A stretch of 64,000 nt of DNA from Arenivirga flava (GCF_030161575.1 NZ_BSUL01000001.1:248001-312000), one strand, 5' to 3'; positions 10,442 through 24,048 are shown, counted from the stretch's first letter. Notes: generated by a model not told the origin, from the sequence alone. Made by a program: numbers and translations.

Positions 10442-11573
10442 GCATGAGCCCGTCGACGAGTCCGTCACGGGCATCGACCCGGCCGCGGACGCGGCGCGCA
10501 CCCTCCGCATCGAGGTCGACGGCGTCGCCATGGTGCGCCTCCTCGGCCCGCAGGACCGTCTGCTGAAGACGGTCGAGCAGCGCTACCCCCTGGTGCAGGT
10601 GCTGGCGCGAGGGAATCAGATCACGCTGAGCGCCGGTCCCGGTGGCGAGCAGCAGTTGGATGCAGCCGGGGAGCTGGTGGAGGAGTTGATGCGCATGGTC
10701 GGCGACGGAGTGGAGCTGGAGCCGGCGGAGGTGGCCACCTCCGCGCGCATCCTGGACCGCAAGGACGGCAGCCGTCCCGCGGCGGTCATGGGCGAGGCGA
10801 TCCTGTCCAGCCGCGGCAAGACGATCCGCCCCAAGACCCTCGGGCAGAAGCAGTACGTCGACGCCATCGAGGACTTCACGATCACCTTCGGGATCGGCCC
10901 CGCCGGCACCGGCAAGACCTACCTCGCGATGGCGAAGGCCGTGCAGGCGCTGCAGCGCAAGGAGGTGGACCGCATCATCCTGAGCCGTCCGGCGATCGAG
11001 GCCGGTGAGCGGCTCGGCTTCCTGCCCGGCACGCTCACGGACAAGATCGACCCGTACCTGCGGCCGCTCTACGACGCGCTGAACGAGATGATGGACCCGG
11101 AGCTCGTGCCCAAGCTGCTCGCCGCGGGCACGGTCGAGGTCGCGCCGCTGGCCTACATGCGCGGTCGCACCCTCAACAACGCCTTCGTGGTGCTCGACGA
11201 GGCGCAGAACACGACGCCCGAGCAGATGAAGATGTTCCTCACCCGGCTCGGCTTCGGCTCGAAGATGGTGGTCACGGGCGACATCACCCAGATCGACCTG
11301 CCGACGAACGCGAGCGGGCTGCGACTGGTCACCCGGGTGCTCGATCACGTCGACGACATCCACTTCGCCCACCTGACGAGCGAGGACGTGGTGCGCCACA
11401 CCCTCGTCGGCCGCATCATCGACGCGTACACCGAGTACGACGCCGAGCAGCAGGCGCGCCAGTACGAGCGCGACCACGGCGGAACCGGCGAGGGCGCGAA
11501 CCGCGCCGAGCGCCGCAGCGGCATGGGCCGAGGCCCCCGGGACCGGCAGCAGCGCCGGGGAGGACGAGCATGA
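10431..11573 (+). CDS. phoH: PhoH family ATPase
   Basis: A 380-residue PhoH-like protein: an N-terminal KH-like region and an ATPase domain with Walker A GPAGTGKT at residues 156-163 and Walker B VVLDEAQN. The family has been linked to RNA processing with YbeY, which is encoded directly after it with an ATGA overlap. It starts with TTG preceded by GAGGAAGGA. The C-terminus is a charged, Arg-rich tail. Confidence 0.93.
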   Translation: MPTEHEPVDESVTGIDPAADAARTLRIEVDGVAMVRLLGPQDRLLKTVEQRYPLVQVLARGNQITLSAGPGGEQQLDAAGELVEELMRMVGDGVELEPAEVATSARILDRKDGSRPAAVMGEAILSSRGKTIRPKTLGQKQYVDAIEDFTITFGIGPAGTGKTYLAMAKAVQALQRKEVDRIILSRPAIEAGERLGFLPGTLTDKIDPYLRPLYDALNEMMDPELVPKLLAAGTVEVAPLAYMRGRTLNNAFVVLDEAQNTTPEQMKMFLTRLGFGSKMVVTGDITQIDLPTNASGLRLVTRVLDHVDDIHFAHLTSEDVVRHTLVGRIIDAYTEYDAEQQARQYERDHGGTGEGANRAERRSGMGRGPRDRQQRRGGRA

Positions 11574-12037
11574 GCATCGAGGTCAACAACGAGAGCGCCA
11601 TCGAGGTCGACGAGGCCACGCTGCAGCGCCTGGCGGTCTTCGCCCTCGATCATCTGCACGTGCATCCGGATGCGGATCTCGCCATCGTGCTGGTCGACGA
11701 GGGCGCCATGGAGCAGCTCCACGTGCAGTGGATGGACGAGCCCGGTCCCACCGATGTGCTCAGCTTCCCGATGGACGAGCTGCGCCCCGGCAGCGAGGAC
11801 GAGCCGGCGCCCGCCGGGCTCCTCGGCGACATCGTCGTCTGCCCGCAGGTCGCGGTCGAGCAGGCTCGGGCGGCCGGACACAGCCCGCTCGAGGAGATGC
11901 TGCTGCTCACCACCCACGGCATCCTGCACCTGCTCGGTTTCGACCACGCCGAGCCCGAGGACGAGAAGGAGATGTTCGGCATCCAGCGCGACGTGCTCCT
12001 CGGCTTCGCCCTCTCGGAGCGGGCACGCCGAGCGTGA
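11570..12037 (+). CDS. ybeY: rRNA maturation endoribonuclease YbeY
   Basis: A 155-residue single-domain metalloprotein needed for 16S rRNA 3'-end maturation and ribosome quality control. The zinc motif HGILHLLGFDH gives ligands H116, H120 and H126. Start overlaps phoH (ATGA) and stop overlaps the CorC-type gene (GTGA), so phoH, ybeY, corC and era form one translationally coupled unit. Confidence 0.95.
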   Translation: MSIEVNNESAIEVDEATLQRLAVFALDHLHVHPDADLAIVLVDEGAMEQLHVQWMDEPGPTDVLSFPMDELRPGSEDEPAPAGLLGDIVVCPQVAVEQARAAGHSPLEEMLLLTTHGILHLLGFDHAEPEDEKEMFGIQRDVLLGFALSERARRA

Positions 12038-13338
12038 TCGCGCTCTTCCTCGTCGCCGCAGCGCTGCTCGTCGCCCTCGGCGGCCTGCTCGCGGCGGCCG
12101 ATGCGGCGATCGGCGCGCTGAGCCGCAGCGACCTGCTTGAGGTCGCCGTCTCCGCGCGGGCGAAGCGCTCCATCGCCGCGATCGCCGCGGACCCCGGTCC
12201 GCACGCGAACGCCGTCAACTTCCTCCGCATCGTCGCCGAGACCACGGCCGCCGTGCTCGTCGCGATCGCGCTGCTCGACGCCTTCGACGACCTGTGGCTC
12301 GCCCTGCTCGTCTCCGCCCTCGTCATGACCGGCGCGAGCTTCGTGCTCGTCGGCTCGAGCCCGCGCAGCGTCGGGCGGCAGCACGCCCGCTCGGTGGTCC
12401 GCGCCACGGCGCCGCTCGTGCGCGGCATCCGGGTGCTGCTCGGTCCCATCGCGGCGGCCCTCGTCGCCCTCGGCGACCGCGTGACCCCGGGGCGCACCGG
12501 CGGCGCGAGCGGCGTGTCCAGCGAGGAGCACCTGCTCAGCATGGTCGACGAGGCCGCCGAGAACGACGTGCTCGAGGAGGACGACCGCGAGCTCATCCAC
12601 TCGATCTTCGAGTTCAACGAGACCTACGTGCGCGAGGTCATGGTGCCCCGCACCGACATGGTCACCCTCGAGGGCGATGCGGGCCTCGACGAGGGCTACG
12701 CCACGTTCTTCGAACGGGGCGTCTCGCGCATCCCGGTCATCGGCGGCGACGTCGACGACGTGCTCGGCGTGCTCTACCTGCGCGACCTGGCGCGGCTGCT
12801 CCGGGGCGGCGAGACCCTCGCGGTCGCCGGCCTCGCCGAGCTCGTCCGCCCCGCCGTCTTCGTGCCCGAATCGATGCGAGCGGATGCGCTGCTGCGCCGC
12901 ATGCAGATCGAACGCAACCACCTGGCCATGGTCGTCGACGAGTACGGCGGCATCGCCGGCCTCGTCACGATGGAGGACCTCATCGAGGAGCTCGTCGGCG
13001 AGATCTCCGACGAGTACGACCGCGCGGTCAGCGAGTCGGAGCAGCTCGGCGATGGACGCTGGCGAGTGCCCGCCAGGCTGCCGGTCGACGAGCTCGGCGA
13101 GCTCTTCGACCTCGAGCTGGAGGACGACGACGTCGACTCGGTCGGCGGCCTGCTCGGCAAGGCGCTCGGCAAGGTGCCGGCCACCGGCGACACCGTCGTC
13201 GTGTCGGGCATCGTGCTCACCGCCGAGCGCACCGGCCGCCGTCGCCGCCTCGAGACCGTGGTCGCCGAGGCCGACCAGAGCCTGATCGACGTGCGGGCGG
13301 CCTTCGGTCGCAGCCGCGACGGAGGAGAGAACGCATGA
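12034..13338 (+). CDS. HlyC/CorC family transporter with CBS pair
   Basis: A 434-residue membrane protein. Three or four hydrophobic segments in the first 150 residues make up the CNNM-type membrane domain. The CBS pair follows (RVMVPRTDM-type segment reading REVMVPRTDM, then VVDEYGGIAGLVTMEDL), and a C-terminal CorC/HlyC domain (LPVDELGELF, DVDSVGGLLG). The family is implicated in Mg2+/Co2+ export. Four-base overlaps join it to ybeY and era. Confidence 0.9.
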   Translation: MIALFLVAAALLVALGGLLAAADAAIGALSRSDLLEVAVSARAKRSIAAIAADPGPHANAVNFLRIVAETTAAVLVAIALLDAFDDLWLALLVSALVMTGASFVLVGSSPRSVGRQHARSVVRATAPLVRGIRVLLGPIAAALVALGDRVTPGRTGGASGVSSEEHLLSMVDEAAENDVLEEDDRELIHSIFEFNETYVREVMVPRTDMVTLEGDAGLDEGYATFFERGVSRIPVIGGDVDDVLGVLYLRDLARLLRGGETLAVAGLAELVRPAVFVPESMRADALLRRMQIERNHLAMVVDEYGGIAGLVTMEDLIEELVGEISDEYDRAVSESEQLGDGRWRVPARLPVDELGELFDLELEDDDVDSVGGLLGKALGKVPATGDTVVVSGIVLTAERTGRRRRLETVVAEADQSLIDVRAAFGRSRDGGENA

Positions 13339-14246
13339 CCGAGAACAGCACCGCCCCCGAGGGCTTCCGAGCCGGCTTCGTGAGCTTCGTGGGCAGGCCC
13401 AACGTGGGCAAGTCCACGCTGACCAACGCCCTCGTCGGCGAGAAGGTGGCGATCACCTCCTCGAAGCCCCAGACCACCCGTCGCGCCATCCGCGGCATCG
13501 TGCACCGCCCCGACGGCCAGCTCGTCATCGTCGACACGCCGGGCATGCACCGGCCCCGCACCCTGCTCGGCGAGCGGCTCAACGCCGTCGTGCAGAACAC
13601 GCTCGCCGACGTCGACGTGATCGGCTTCTGCGTGCCCGCCAACGAGAAGGTCGGGCCCGGCGACAAGTTCATCCACGAGCAGCTCGAGCAGTTCCCGCGG
13701 GCCAGGAAGGTCGCGATCGTCACCAAGATCGACGCCGTCGCCCGCCCGGTGGTGGCCGAGCGGCTGCTCGCGGTCTCGGCGATGGGGGACTGGGAGGCGA
13801 TCGTGCCGATCTCCTCGACCAGTCGCATCCAGCTCGACGTGCTCGGCAAGGAGCTCGTGCAGCTGCTGCCCGTCTCCGAACCGCTCTACCCCCGCGAGAT
13901 GACGACCGAGGAGACGCTCGAGGCCCGCATCGCCGAGCTCATCCGCGAGTCCGCGCTGGAGGGCGTGCACGACGAGCTGCCGCATTCGCTGGCCGTCACG
14001 ATCGACGACATCGTCGAGCGCGACGACAAGGACCTGGTGGAGATCTACGCGAACCTGTTCGTGGAGCGCGACAGCCAGAAGGGGATCGTCATCGGCAAGG
14101 GCGGCGAGCGGCTGCAGCGCATCGGCGCGGAGTCGCGCGCGCAGATCGAGCCGCTGATCGGGCGGCGGGTGTTCCTGTCGCTGCGCGTCAAGATCGCCAA
14201 GGAGTGGCAGCGCGACGCCAAGCAGCTCGGCCGCCTCGGGTTCTGA
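13335..14246 (+). CDS. era: GTPase Era
   Basis: A 303-residue Era that binds 16S rRNA near its 3' end and assists 30S assembly. G1 GRPNVGKS at residues 20-27, DTPG for G3, TKID for G4, and a C-terminal KH domain with GIVIGKGGERL are all visible. It is the last gene of the hrcA-era cluster. Confidence 0.96.
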   Translation: MTENSTAPEGFRAGFVSFVGRPNVGKSTLTNALVGEKVAITSSKPQTTRRAIRGIVHRPDGQLVIVDTPGMHRPRTLLGERLNAVVQNTLADVDVIGFCVPANEKVGPGDKFIHEQLEQFPRARKVAIVTKIDAVARPVVAERLLAVSAMGDWEAIVPISSTSRIQLDVLGKELVQLLPVSEPLYPREMTTEETLEARIAELIRESALEGVHDELPHSLAVTIDDIVERDDKDLVEIYANLFVERDSQKGIVIGKGGERLQRIGAESRAQIEPLIGRRVFLSLRVKIAKEWQRDAKQLGRLGF

Positions 14247-14323
14247 GCCGCCCCATCCGCTCGACCGCTCATCCGGCCGGATGATTCTGCCGAGCGGATG
14301 CCGGGGCGCCCGCCCCGGTCGCC

Positions 14324-14329
14324 TAGCGT
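14324..14329 (+). promoter_or_regulatory. -10 element, leaderless histidine kinase
   Basis: TAGCGT followed after seven bases by the kinase ATG; a leaderless arrangement. Confidence 0.5.
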
Positions 14330-14336
14330 GGTGGGC

Positions 14337-15728
14337 ATGAACCGACGCCTGCGCCCGTGGCAGTACGCCATGGACGTCGGCATCGCGATCGTCTACCTCG
14401 TCTTCACCGTGCCCGGGCAGCTGACGGCGTCCGGCTCGCCCACCGCAGGCATCGCCGTGCTCGCCGTCTACGCGATGGCGCTCCTGCTGCGACGGTTCAG
14501 CCCGGGGTCGGCGCTCGGCATCGCCTGGGTGGGCGCCATCACGCAGGTCGCCTTCGACGTCTACCCGAACCTGTTCAACGTCGCGGTGCTCGCGGTCGTC
14601 TACACGACCGCCGCCTACGGCGGACGGGTCGTGCGCTGGCTCGGACTCGCCTCGGTCGGACTCGGCGCCATCGTCGCCAGCTGCTACTTCCTGCTGCGGC
14701 AGGAGGTGATCGGCGGGGCCGACATCTTCGCCTGGAGCGGCCTGCCCACGGCCGTGCTGCAGTTCGGCGTGAGCGCCGCGACGCTCGTCACCGTGATCGG
14801 CCTGCCCTGGCTGCTCGGCCTGCTCGTGCGCGCGATCGTGCGCACCCGGGAGAGCGGACGCGCCCGCGAGGCCGCGGAGCGCGACGTCGCCCTGGAGCAG
14901 GAGCGGGGTCGCATCGCGCGCGACATGCACGACATCGTCGCCCACTCCCTCGCCGTCGTCATCGCCCAGGCGGACGGCGCGCGCTACGCCGCCAGGGCAG
15001 ACCCGACCGCGGTCGACACCGCGCTCGCCACGATCGCCGGCACGGCCCGCGAGGCACTCGGCGACGTGCGCGTCATGCTCAACCAGCTGCGCCACTCCCA
15101 GAACGACGCCCCTCAGCCCGTGCTCAGCGACCTCGGCCGCCTCATCGAGCAGGTGCGCGCCTCCGGGCTCGACGTGCGGCAGGTCGAGCACGGCGAGCCC
15201 GCCCCGCTCGGCGCCGCCCGCGAGCTCGCCGTGTACCGCATCGTGCAGGAGGCGCTGACCAACGCACTGCGCCACGGCGACCGGGAGCGGCCGGTGGAGC
15301 TGCTGTTCGACTGGCACACGACCGAGCTGCGGCTGGACATCAGCAACTGGCTGCGCCCGGAGGCGGTGCTCACCGGCACCGCGACGGGCAGCACCGGCCA
15401 CGGCCACGGGCTCGCCGGCATGCGCGAGCGCGCCGCGCTGGCCGGGGGAGCGGTCGAGCTCTCCGCGCAGGGCGGACGTTTCCGGGTGCGCCTCGCCGTG
15501 CCCGTCTCCGCGACCGCCGCGATCGCCATCCAAGCCCCGGCTGGTACGGGGCCCACCGTCCTCGTCGCACCGGCCTCGCCGCGGACGCCTGGGTCGCCGG
15601 CCACCGCGCCCGGTCTCCTGCCCTTCTGGGCCGGCGCCGCATCCGCGCATGCCCAGCCCGACGACAGCCGCCCGCCCGTCTCCGCGCCGTCCGGCCCGGA
15701 CCGCACCGAAGGAAGCAGCACCCCGTGA
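14337..15728 (+). CDS. sensor histidine kinase (HisKA_3 / DesK type)
   Basis: A 463-residue membrane kinase. About five N-terminal membrane segments are followed by a HisKA_3 dimerisation/phosphotransfer region with the H-box RDMHDIVAHSLAV and a HATPase_c domain (YRIVQEALTNALRHG, GHGHGLAGMRER). The C-terminal 80 residues are an Ala/Pro/Thr-rich tail of unknown use. The response regulator follows with a GTGA overlap. An ABC/FtsX exporter lies downstream, a common arrangement in which the pair controls the transporter. Confidence 0.9.
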   Translation: MNRRLRPWQYAMDVGIAIVYLVFTVPGQLTASGSPTAGIAVLAVYAMALLLRRFSPGSALGIAWVGAITQVAFDVYPNLFNVAVLAVVYTTAAYGGRVVRWLGLASVGLGAIVASCYFLLRQEVIGGADIFAWSGLPTAVLQFGVSAATLVTVIGLPWLLGLLVRAIVRTRESGRAREAAERDVALEQERGRIARDMHDIVAHSLAVVIAQADGARYAARADPTAVDTALATIAGTAREALGDVRVMLNQLRHSQNDAPQPVLSDLGRLIEQVRASGLDVRQVEHGEPAPLGAARELAVYRIVQEALTNALRHGDRERPVELLFDWHTTELRLDISNWLRPEAVLTGTATGSTGHGHGLAGMRERAALAGGAVELSAQGGRFRVRLAVPVSATAAIAIQAPAGTGPTVLVAPASPRTPGSPATAPGLLPFWAGAASAHAQPDDSRPPVSAPSGPDRTEGSSTP

Positions 15729-16399
15729 CCCAGAACACCCCCATCCGCGTGCTGCTCGTCGACGATCAGGCGCTGTTCCGCACGGGCATCCGCATGCTGG
15801 TCGACTCCCAACCCGACCTCGAGCTCGCCGGCGAGGCGGGCGACGGGCAGGAGGGCATCCGGGTCGCCGCGCAGACGAGGCCCGACGTGGTGCTCATGGA
15901 CATCCGCATGCCCGTGCTCGACGGCATCGAGTCGACGCTCGGGATCCTCGGCGGCGCCGAGGCGCGCGGCGAGCAGCCGCCGAAGGTCATCGTGCTCACC
16001 ACCTTCGACCTCGACGAGGCGGCGGCGCGGGCGATCCGCGCCGGCGCGAGCGGTTTCGTGCTCAAGGACGCCGACCCCGAGTTCCTGCTCGCGGCGATCC
16101 GCACCGTGCACGCCGGCAGCGCGGTCATCGCCGCCTCCGCCACCCGCGAGCTCTTCGAGCACTTCGACGCGCGCGCGGCCGCGGCCGCCGTGCCCGAGAC
16201 CTTCGACGCCCTCACCGCCCGCGAGCGCGAGATCTTCCTGCTCGCCGCCCGCGGCCTCAGCAACTCCGAGATCGCCGGCCGGGAGTTCCTCAGCGAGGCG
16301 ACCGTGAAGACCCACATCAGCCGCATCCTCGGCAAACTCGGCCTGCGCGACCGCGTGCAGCTCGTCGTCTTCGCCTTCGAGCACCGCCTCGTCGACTGA
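15725..16399 (+). CDS. NarL/FixJ family response regulator
   Basis: A 224-residue regulator with a receiver domain (DD at residues 13-14, phosphoacceptor D59, TTFD around 100, K near 117) and a C-terminal LuxR-type HTH (LTAREREIFLLAARGLSN, ATVKTHISRILGKL). It is the partner of the overlapping upstream kinase; the target is probably the adjacent exporter operon, by inference. Confidence 0.93.
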   Translation: MTQNTPIRVLLVDDQALFRTGIRMLVDSQPDLELAGEAGDGQEGIRVAAQTRPDVVLMDIRMPVLDGIESTLGILGGAEARGEQPPKVIVLTTFDLDEAAARAIRAGASGFVLKDADPEFLLAAIRTVHAGSAVIAASATRELFEHFDARAAAAAVPETFDALTAREREIFLLAARGLSNSEIAGREFLSEATVKTHISRILGKLGLRDRVQLVVFAFEHRLVD

Positions 16400-16421
16400 C
16401 CCCGGCCTCCGGGTCGGGGTT
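16399..16421 (+). terminator. short hairpin after the response regulator
   Basis: ACCCCG and CGGGGT arms at 16399-16404 and 16415-16420, followed by TTCTCC. A short, weak terminator candidate. Confidence 0.4.
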
Positions 16422-16497
16422 CTCCCTGAGACCGGATCATCCGGCGGGACGAGACCGCGGCGTCCACGGGCCGACGCCCCGCATCCGCTCGGCTCCG

Positions 16498-16503
16498 TAG
16501 CGT
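16498..16503 (+). promoter_or_regulatory. -10 element of the ABC exporter operon
   Basis: TAGCGT, seven bases, ATG at 16511: the same leaderless geometry as the kinase. It supports 16511 as the intended start of the ATPase. Confidence 0.45.
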
Positions 16504-16510
16504 CGAGGGC

Positions 16511-17269
16511 ATGCACACCCTCCGCCGACCCGGCGCACGCGATCGCCCGGGTCGAGACCCTCAGCAAGACCTACGGCCACGGCCGCACCGGCGTCACCGC
16601 GCTGCGCGACATCGACCTCGAGCTGCGCCGCGGCGAGTTCACCGCCGTCATGGGCGCCTCCGGCAGCGGCAAGTCGACGCTCATGCACATCATGGCCGGC
16701 CTCGACTCCGCGACGAGCGGACGCGTCTGGTTGGGCGACACCGAGATCACCCGCCTCGACGACGACCAGCTCACCCTGCTGCGCCGACGCCGGGTCGGCT
16801 TCGTCTTCCAGGCCTTCAACCTCGTGCCCACGCTCGACGTGCTCGGCAACATCCGGCTGCCCTTCGAGCTCGACGGCCGCGAGCCGAACCCCGACGAGGC
16901 CGCCCGCATCGACCGCCTCGTGCAGACCCTCGGGTTGGAGGAGCGCCTCCGCCACCGTCCGCACGAGCTCTCCGGCGGACAGCAGCAGCGCGTCGCGATC
17001 GCGCGGGCGCTGGCGACGCAGCCCGACCTGATCCTCGCCGACGAGCCCACCGGCAACCTCGACTCGCGCACCGGCCGCGAGGTGCTCGCGGTGCTCTCCG
17101 CCGCAGCTCGCGATTACGGCCAGGCCATCGCCATGGTCACCCACGACCCGGTCGCGGCGAGCTTCGCCGACCGCATCGTCTTCCTCGCCGACGGCCGCAT
17201 GGTCGAGGAGCGCGGCCGCTCCAGCGCCGAGCAGATCAGCGCGATCATGCTCGGCATGGAGGCCGCGCG

Positions 17270-17273
<4 letters not shown>
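16511..17273 (+). CDS. ABC transporter ATPase (MacB/LolD type), apparent frameshift at the 5' end
   Basis: The ATPase of an FtsX-type exporter. Walker [11 protein letters not shown]-loop [12 protein letters not shown], signature [15 protein letters not shown], Walker [16 protein letters not shown] and switch His VTHDP are all intact. The ATPase frame is open from about 16512 but has no start codon before the ATG at 16650, which would remove the first strands. The ATG at 16511, with a well-spaced -10, is in another frame. One extra base between 16511 and about 16550 would explain this. Its stop overlaps the permease ATG (ATGA). Confidence 0.8.
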
Positions 17274-21158
<3,885 letters not shown>

Positions 21159-21183
21159 CGCGTCGACCCCATCCGCTCGACCC

Positions 21184-21213
21184 GAGGGGCGGCGCCGACC
21201 GGTGCCGCCCCTC
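21184..21213 (+). terminator. leuA terminator
   Basis: A perfect 10-bp stem, GAGGGGCGGC and GCCGCCCCTC, with a ten-base loop, 25 bases after the leuA stop. Confidence 0.65.
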
Positions 21214-21257
21214 CGCCGTCCCGTCGTCCGTGGACGTCGCCCCGCCGCCGCCGCATT

Positions 21258-21344
21258 GCGGGAAACGCAGGAGTCGAGCGGATGAGGGTGCGCGCCTGCG
21301 CTGATCCTGCGTCCGGCCGTCCGCACTCCACCTGCATTCCTCGC
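21258..21344. repeat. 87-bp paired-arm element G
   Basis: Left arm GCGGGAAACGCAGG at 21258-21271 (one mismatch) and right arm CCTGCATTCCTCGC at 21331-21344. Confidence 0.82.
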
Positions 21345-21380
21345 GCAGGTTCCGGGGTTCCCCCGTCCTGGAGGCACCCC

Positions 21381-21386
21381 TAGGCT
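21381..21386 (+). promoter_or_regulatory. -10 element of cstA
   Basis: TAGGCT about 40 bases before the ATG. Unlike its neighbours this gene would have a short leader with a ribosome site (CAGGAG at 21415-21420 region). Confidence 0.45.
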
Positions 21387-21426
21387 CGTGTCGACCCGCA
21401 ACGACGCGAGCGACAGGAGTCCGACG

Positions 21427-23667
21427 ATGGCCGAACCCCGATCCACGAGGCAGTTGGAGCAGGACCCGGCGCTGCCGCCGGTCGCCGCACCCGAGCCGAG
21501 AAGGGGTTGGACCCCGCCGAAGGTGCTGCTGTGGGTGGCCATCGCACTGCTCGGCGGCGTCGCCTGGACGATGCTCGCCATCGTGCGCGGCGAGACCGTC
21601 AACGCCATCTGGTTCGTCTTCGCGGCCTGCTGCTCCTATCTGATCGGGTACCGCTTCTACTCGAAGGTGATCGAGCGCTTCATCACCAGGCCCGATGACC
21701 GACGCGCGACCCCGGCGGAGTCGAAGGCCGACGGCAAGGACTACGTGCCGACCGACCGCCGCGTGCTCTTCGGGCACCACTTCGCGGCCATCGCGGGCGC
21801 CGGTCCGCTGGTCGGGCCCGTGCTGGCGGCGCAGATGGGCTTCCTGCCCGGCACGATCTGGATCGTCGTCGGCGTCATCTTCGCCGGTGCGGTGCAGGAC
21901 TACGTGGTGCTGTTCTTCTCGATGCGGCGCGGCGGCCGCTCGCTGGGCCAGATGGCGCGCGACGAGCTGGGGCGCATCGGCGGCACGGCCGCGATCCTCG
22001 CGACGCTGCTCATCATGATCATCATCGTCGCGATCCTCGCGCTCGTCGTCGTCAACGCCCTCGGCGAGAGCCCGTGGGGCGTGTTCAGCGTCTCGATGAC
22101 CATCCCGATCGCCATCTTCATGGGGCTGTACCTGCGTTTCATCCGCCCGGGCCGCATCACCGAGGTGTCGGTCATCGGCTTCGTGCTGCTCATGGCCGCG
22201 ATCATCGCCGGCGGCTGGGTGGCCGAGACCGACTGGGGCGCGGCGATGTTCACCCTCGACCGCACGACGATCGCGTGGGGCATCATCGTCTACGGATTCG
22301 TCGCCGCCGTGCTGCCGGTGTGGCTGCTGCTCGCGCCGCGCGACTACCTCTCCACCTTCATGAAGATCGGCGTCATCGTGATGCTGGCCGGCGCGATCGT
22401 GGTGGTGCGCCCCGAGATCGAGGTGCCCGCCTTCAGCGAGTTCGCCGGCGGCGAGCTCGGGCCGGTGTTCAGCGGCTCGCTGTTCCCGTTCCTCTTCGTC
22501 ACGATCGCCTGCGGCGCGCTGAGCGGTTTCCACGCGCTCATCGCGAGCGGAACGACCCCGAAGCTGGTCGAGAAGGAGAAGCAGACCCGCTTCATCGGCT
22601 ACGGCGGCATGCTCATGGAGAGCTTCGTGGCGATCATGGCGCTCGTCGCGGCGATCTCGCTCGACCGCGGCATCTACTTCGCCATGAACTCCTCGGCCGC
22701 GGCCACCGGCGGCACCGTCGAGGGCGCGGTCGCGTTCGTGAGCTCGCTGGGGCTGACCGGTGTCGAGGTCTCCGCGGAGCTGCTGCAGACCACCGCCGAC
22801 AACGTCGGGGAGGAATCGATTGTCAGCCGTACGGGCGGCGCGCCGACGCTCGCCCTCGGTCTCGCGCACATTATGCAGCAGCTCATCGGCGGCACCGCGA
22901 TGATGGGCTTCTGGTACCACTTCGCGATCATGTTCGAGGCGCTGTTCATCCTGACCGCCGTCGACGCCGGCACCCGGGTCGCCCGCTTCATGCTGCAGGA
23001 CTCCATCGGCAACGTCGCGCCGCGCTTTAAGGACACCGGGTGGCGTCCCGGGGTCTGGATCACGACCGCGATCATGGTGGCCGGATGGGGAGCGATCCTG
23101 ATCATGGGCGTCACCGATCCGCTCGGCGGCATCAACACCCTGTTCCCGTTGTTCGGCATCGCGAACCAGCTGCTCGCGGCGATCGCCCTCGCCGTCTGCT
23201 TGGCGATCGCCGCGAAGCGCGGGGTGCGCTCGTGGCTCTGGGTGGTCGCGGTGCCGTTGGCGTTCGCCTCGGTGGTCACGATCACCGCCTCGATGTTCAA
23301 GATCTTCTCGCCGGTGCCGGCGGTCGGCTACTGGGCGAACCACGTCGCCTTCCGCGACGCGCTGGCTGCGGGCGAGACGACCTTCGGCACCGCGACGAGC
23401 GTCGAGGCGATGGAGGCCGTCGTGCGCAACACCCTCGTGCAGGGCACGCTCTCGATCGTCTTCGTCAGCCTGGCGATCGTCGTGATCGTCGCGGCGCTCA
23501 TCACCACCGTGCGCGCGCTGCGCGGACGAGCGGCGCCCGAGGCCGAGGACGCACCGCAGCCCTCGCGTCGCTTCGCCCCCGCGGGGCTGATCGCCACGGC
23601 CGAGGAGCGCGTCATCCAGCGCGAGTGGGACGCCCGCGGGCCCCGCGAGCCGCGAGGGGGCCACTGA
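21427..23667 (+). CDS. cstA: carbon starvation CstA family pyruvate/peptide transporter
   Basis: A 746-residue multi-spanning membrane protein of the CstA family. These proteins import pyruvate or peptides. Typical segments are visible: FGHHFAAIAGAGPLVGPVLAAQMG, QDYVVLFFSMRRGGRSLG and GFHALIASGTTPK. The ATG at 21427 follows CAGGAGT; a longer frame from 21388 is less likely. The small YbdD-type gene follows with a one-base overlap, as in many bacteria. Confidence 0.93.
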   Translation: MAEPRSTRQLEQDPALPPVAAPEPRRGWTPPKVLLWVAIALLGGVAWTMLAIVRGETVNAIWFVFAACCSYLIGYRFYSKVIERFITRPDDRRATPAESKADGKDYVPTDRRVLFGHHFAAIAGAGPLVGPVLAAQMGFLPGTIWIVVGVIFAGAVQDYVVLFFSMRRGGRSLGQMARDELGRIGGTAAILATLLIMIIIVAILALVVVNALGESPWGVFSVSMTIPIAIFMGLYLRFIRPGRITEVSVIGFVLLMAAIIAGGWVAETDWGAAMFTLDRTTIAWGIIVYGFVAAVLPVWLLLAPRDYLSTFMKIGVIVMLAGAIVVVRPEIEVPAFSEFAGGELGPVFSGSLFPFLFVTIACGALSGFHALIASGTTPKLVEKEKQTRFIGYGGMLMESFVAIMALVAAISLDRGIYFAMNSSAAATGGTVEGAVAFVSSLGLTGVEVSAELLQTTADNVGEESIVSRTGGAPTLALGLAHIMQQLIGGTAMMGFWYHFAIMFEALFILTAVDAGTRVARFMLQDSIGNVAPRFKDTGWRPGVWITTAIMVAGWGAILIMGVTDPLGGINTLFPLFGIANQLLAAIALAVCLAIAAKRGVRSWLWVVAVPLAFASVVTITASMFKIFSPVPAVGYWANHVAFRDALAAGETTFGTATSVEAMEAVVRNTLVQGTLSIVFVSLAIVVIVAALITTVRALRGRAAPEAEDAPQPSRRFAPAGLIATAEERVIQREWDARGPREPRGGH

Positions 23668-23870
23668 TGGGCCGCGCAGGATCCGCCGTGGTCGCCGCGC
23701 TGCGGCGCGCGGTCCGGGGCTTCGGCGCGGTCCTGGGAGAGGGCGCCTACCCGGCGTACGTGGCGCATCACCGAGCCGCGCACCCGGGCGTCCCGCCCCT
23801 GGACGAGCGGACGTTCTGGCGGGAGCGCTACCGCAGCCAGGACCTCGAGCCCGGCGGCCGCTGCTGCTGA
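23667..23870 (+). CDS. YbdD/YjiX family small protein
   Basis: A 67-residue protein with the family pattern GEGAYPAYVAHHRAAHPG and ERTFWRERYR. It is encoded immediately after cstA with a TGATG overlap, the usual neighbourhood. Its role in transport is not established. The C-terminus ends GGRCC, giving a cysteine pair. Confidence 0.88.
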   Translation: MGRAGSAVVAALRRAVRGFGAVLGEGAYPAYVAHHRAAHPGVPPLDERTFWRERYRSQDLEPGGRCC

Positions 23871-23961
23871 GCGGGCCGCCGCCCGCCGCATCCGCCCGCC
23901 CTGACGCTCCCGTCCTGCCGTGCGCACGCCGCGCATCCGCCCGCCTCGACGCTCCCGTCCT

Positions 23962-24048
23962 ACGAGAAACGCAGGACGAGCGGACGACCACGGCCGCCGT
24001 TCAGGCCCGACCACCGGCTCCGGGCGACGCTCCTCCTGCATTCCTCGC
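23962..24048. repeat. 87-bp paired-arm element H
   Basis: Left arm ACGAGAAACGCAGG at 23962-23975 and right arm CCTGCATTCCTCGC at 24035-24048, in the convergent gap between the YbdD-type gene and the TRIC channel gene. Confidence 0.82.
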
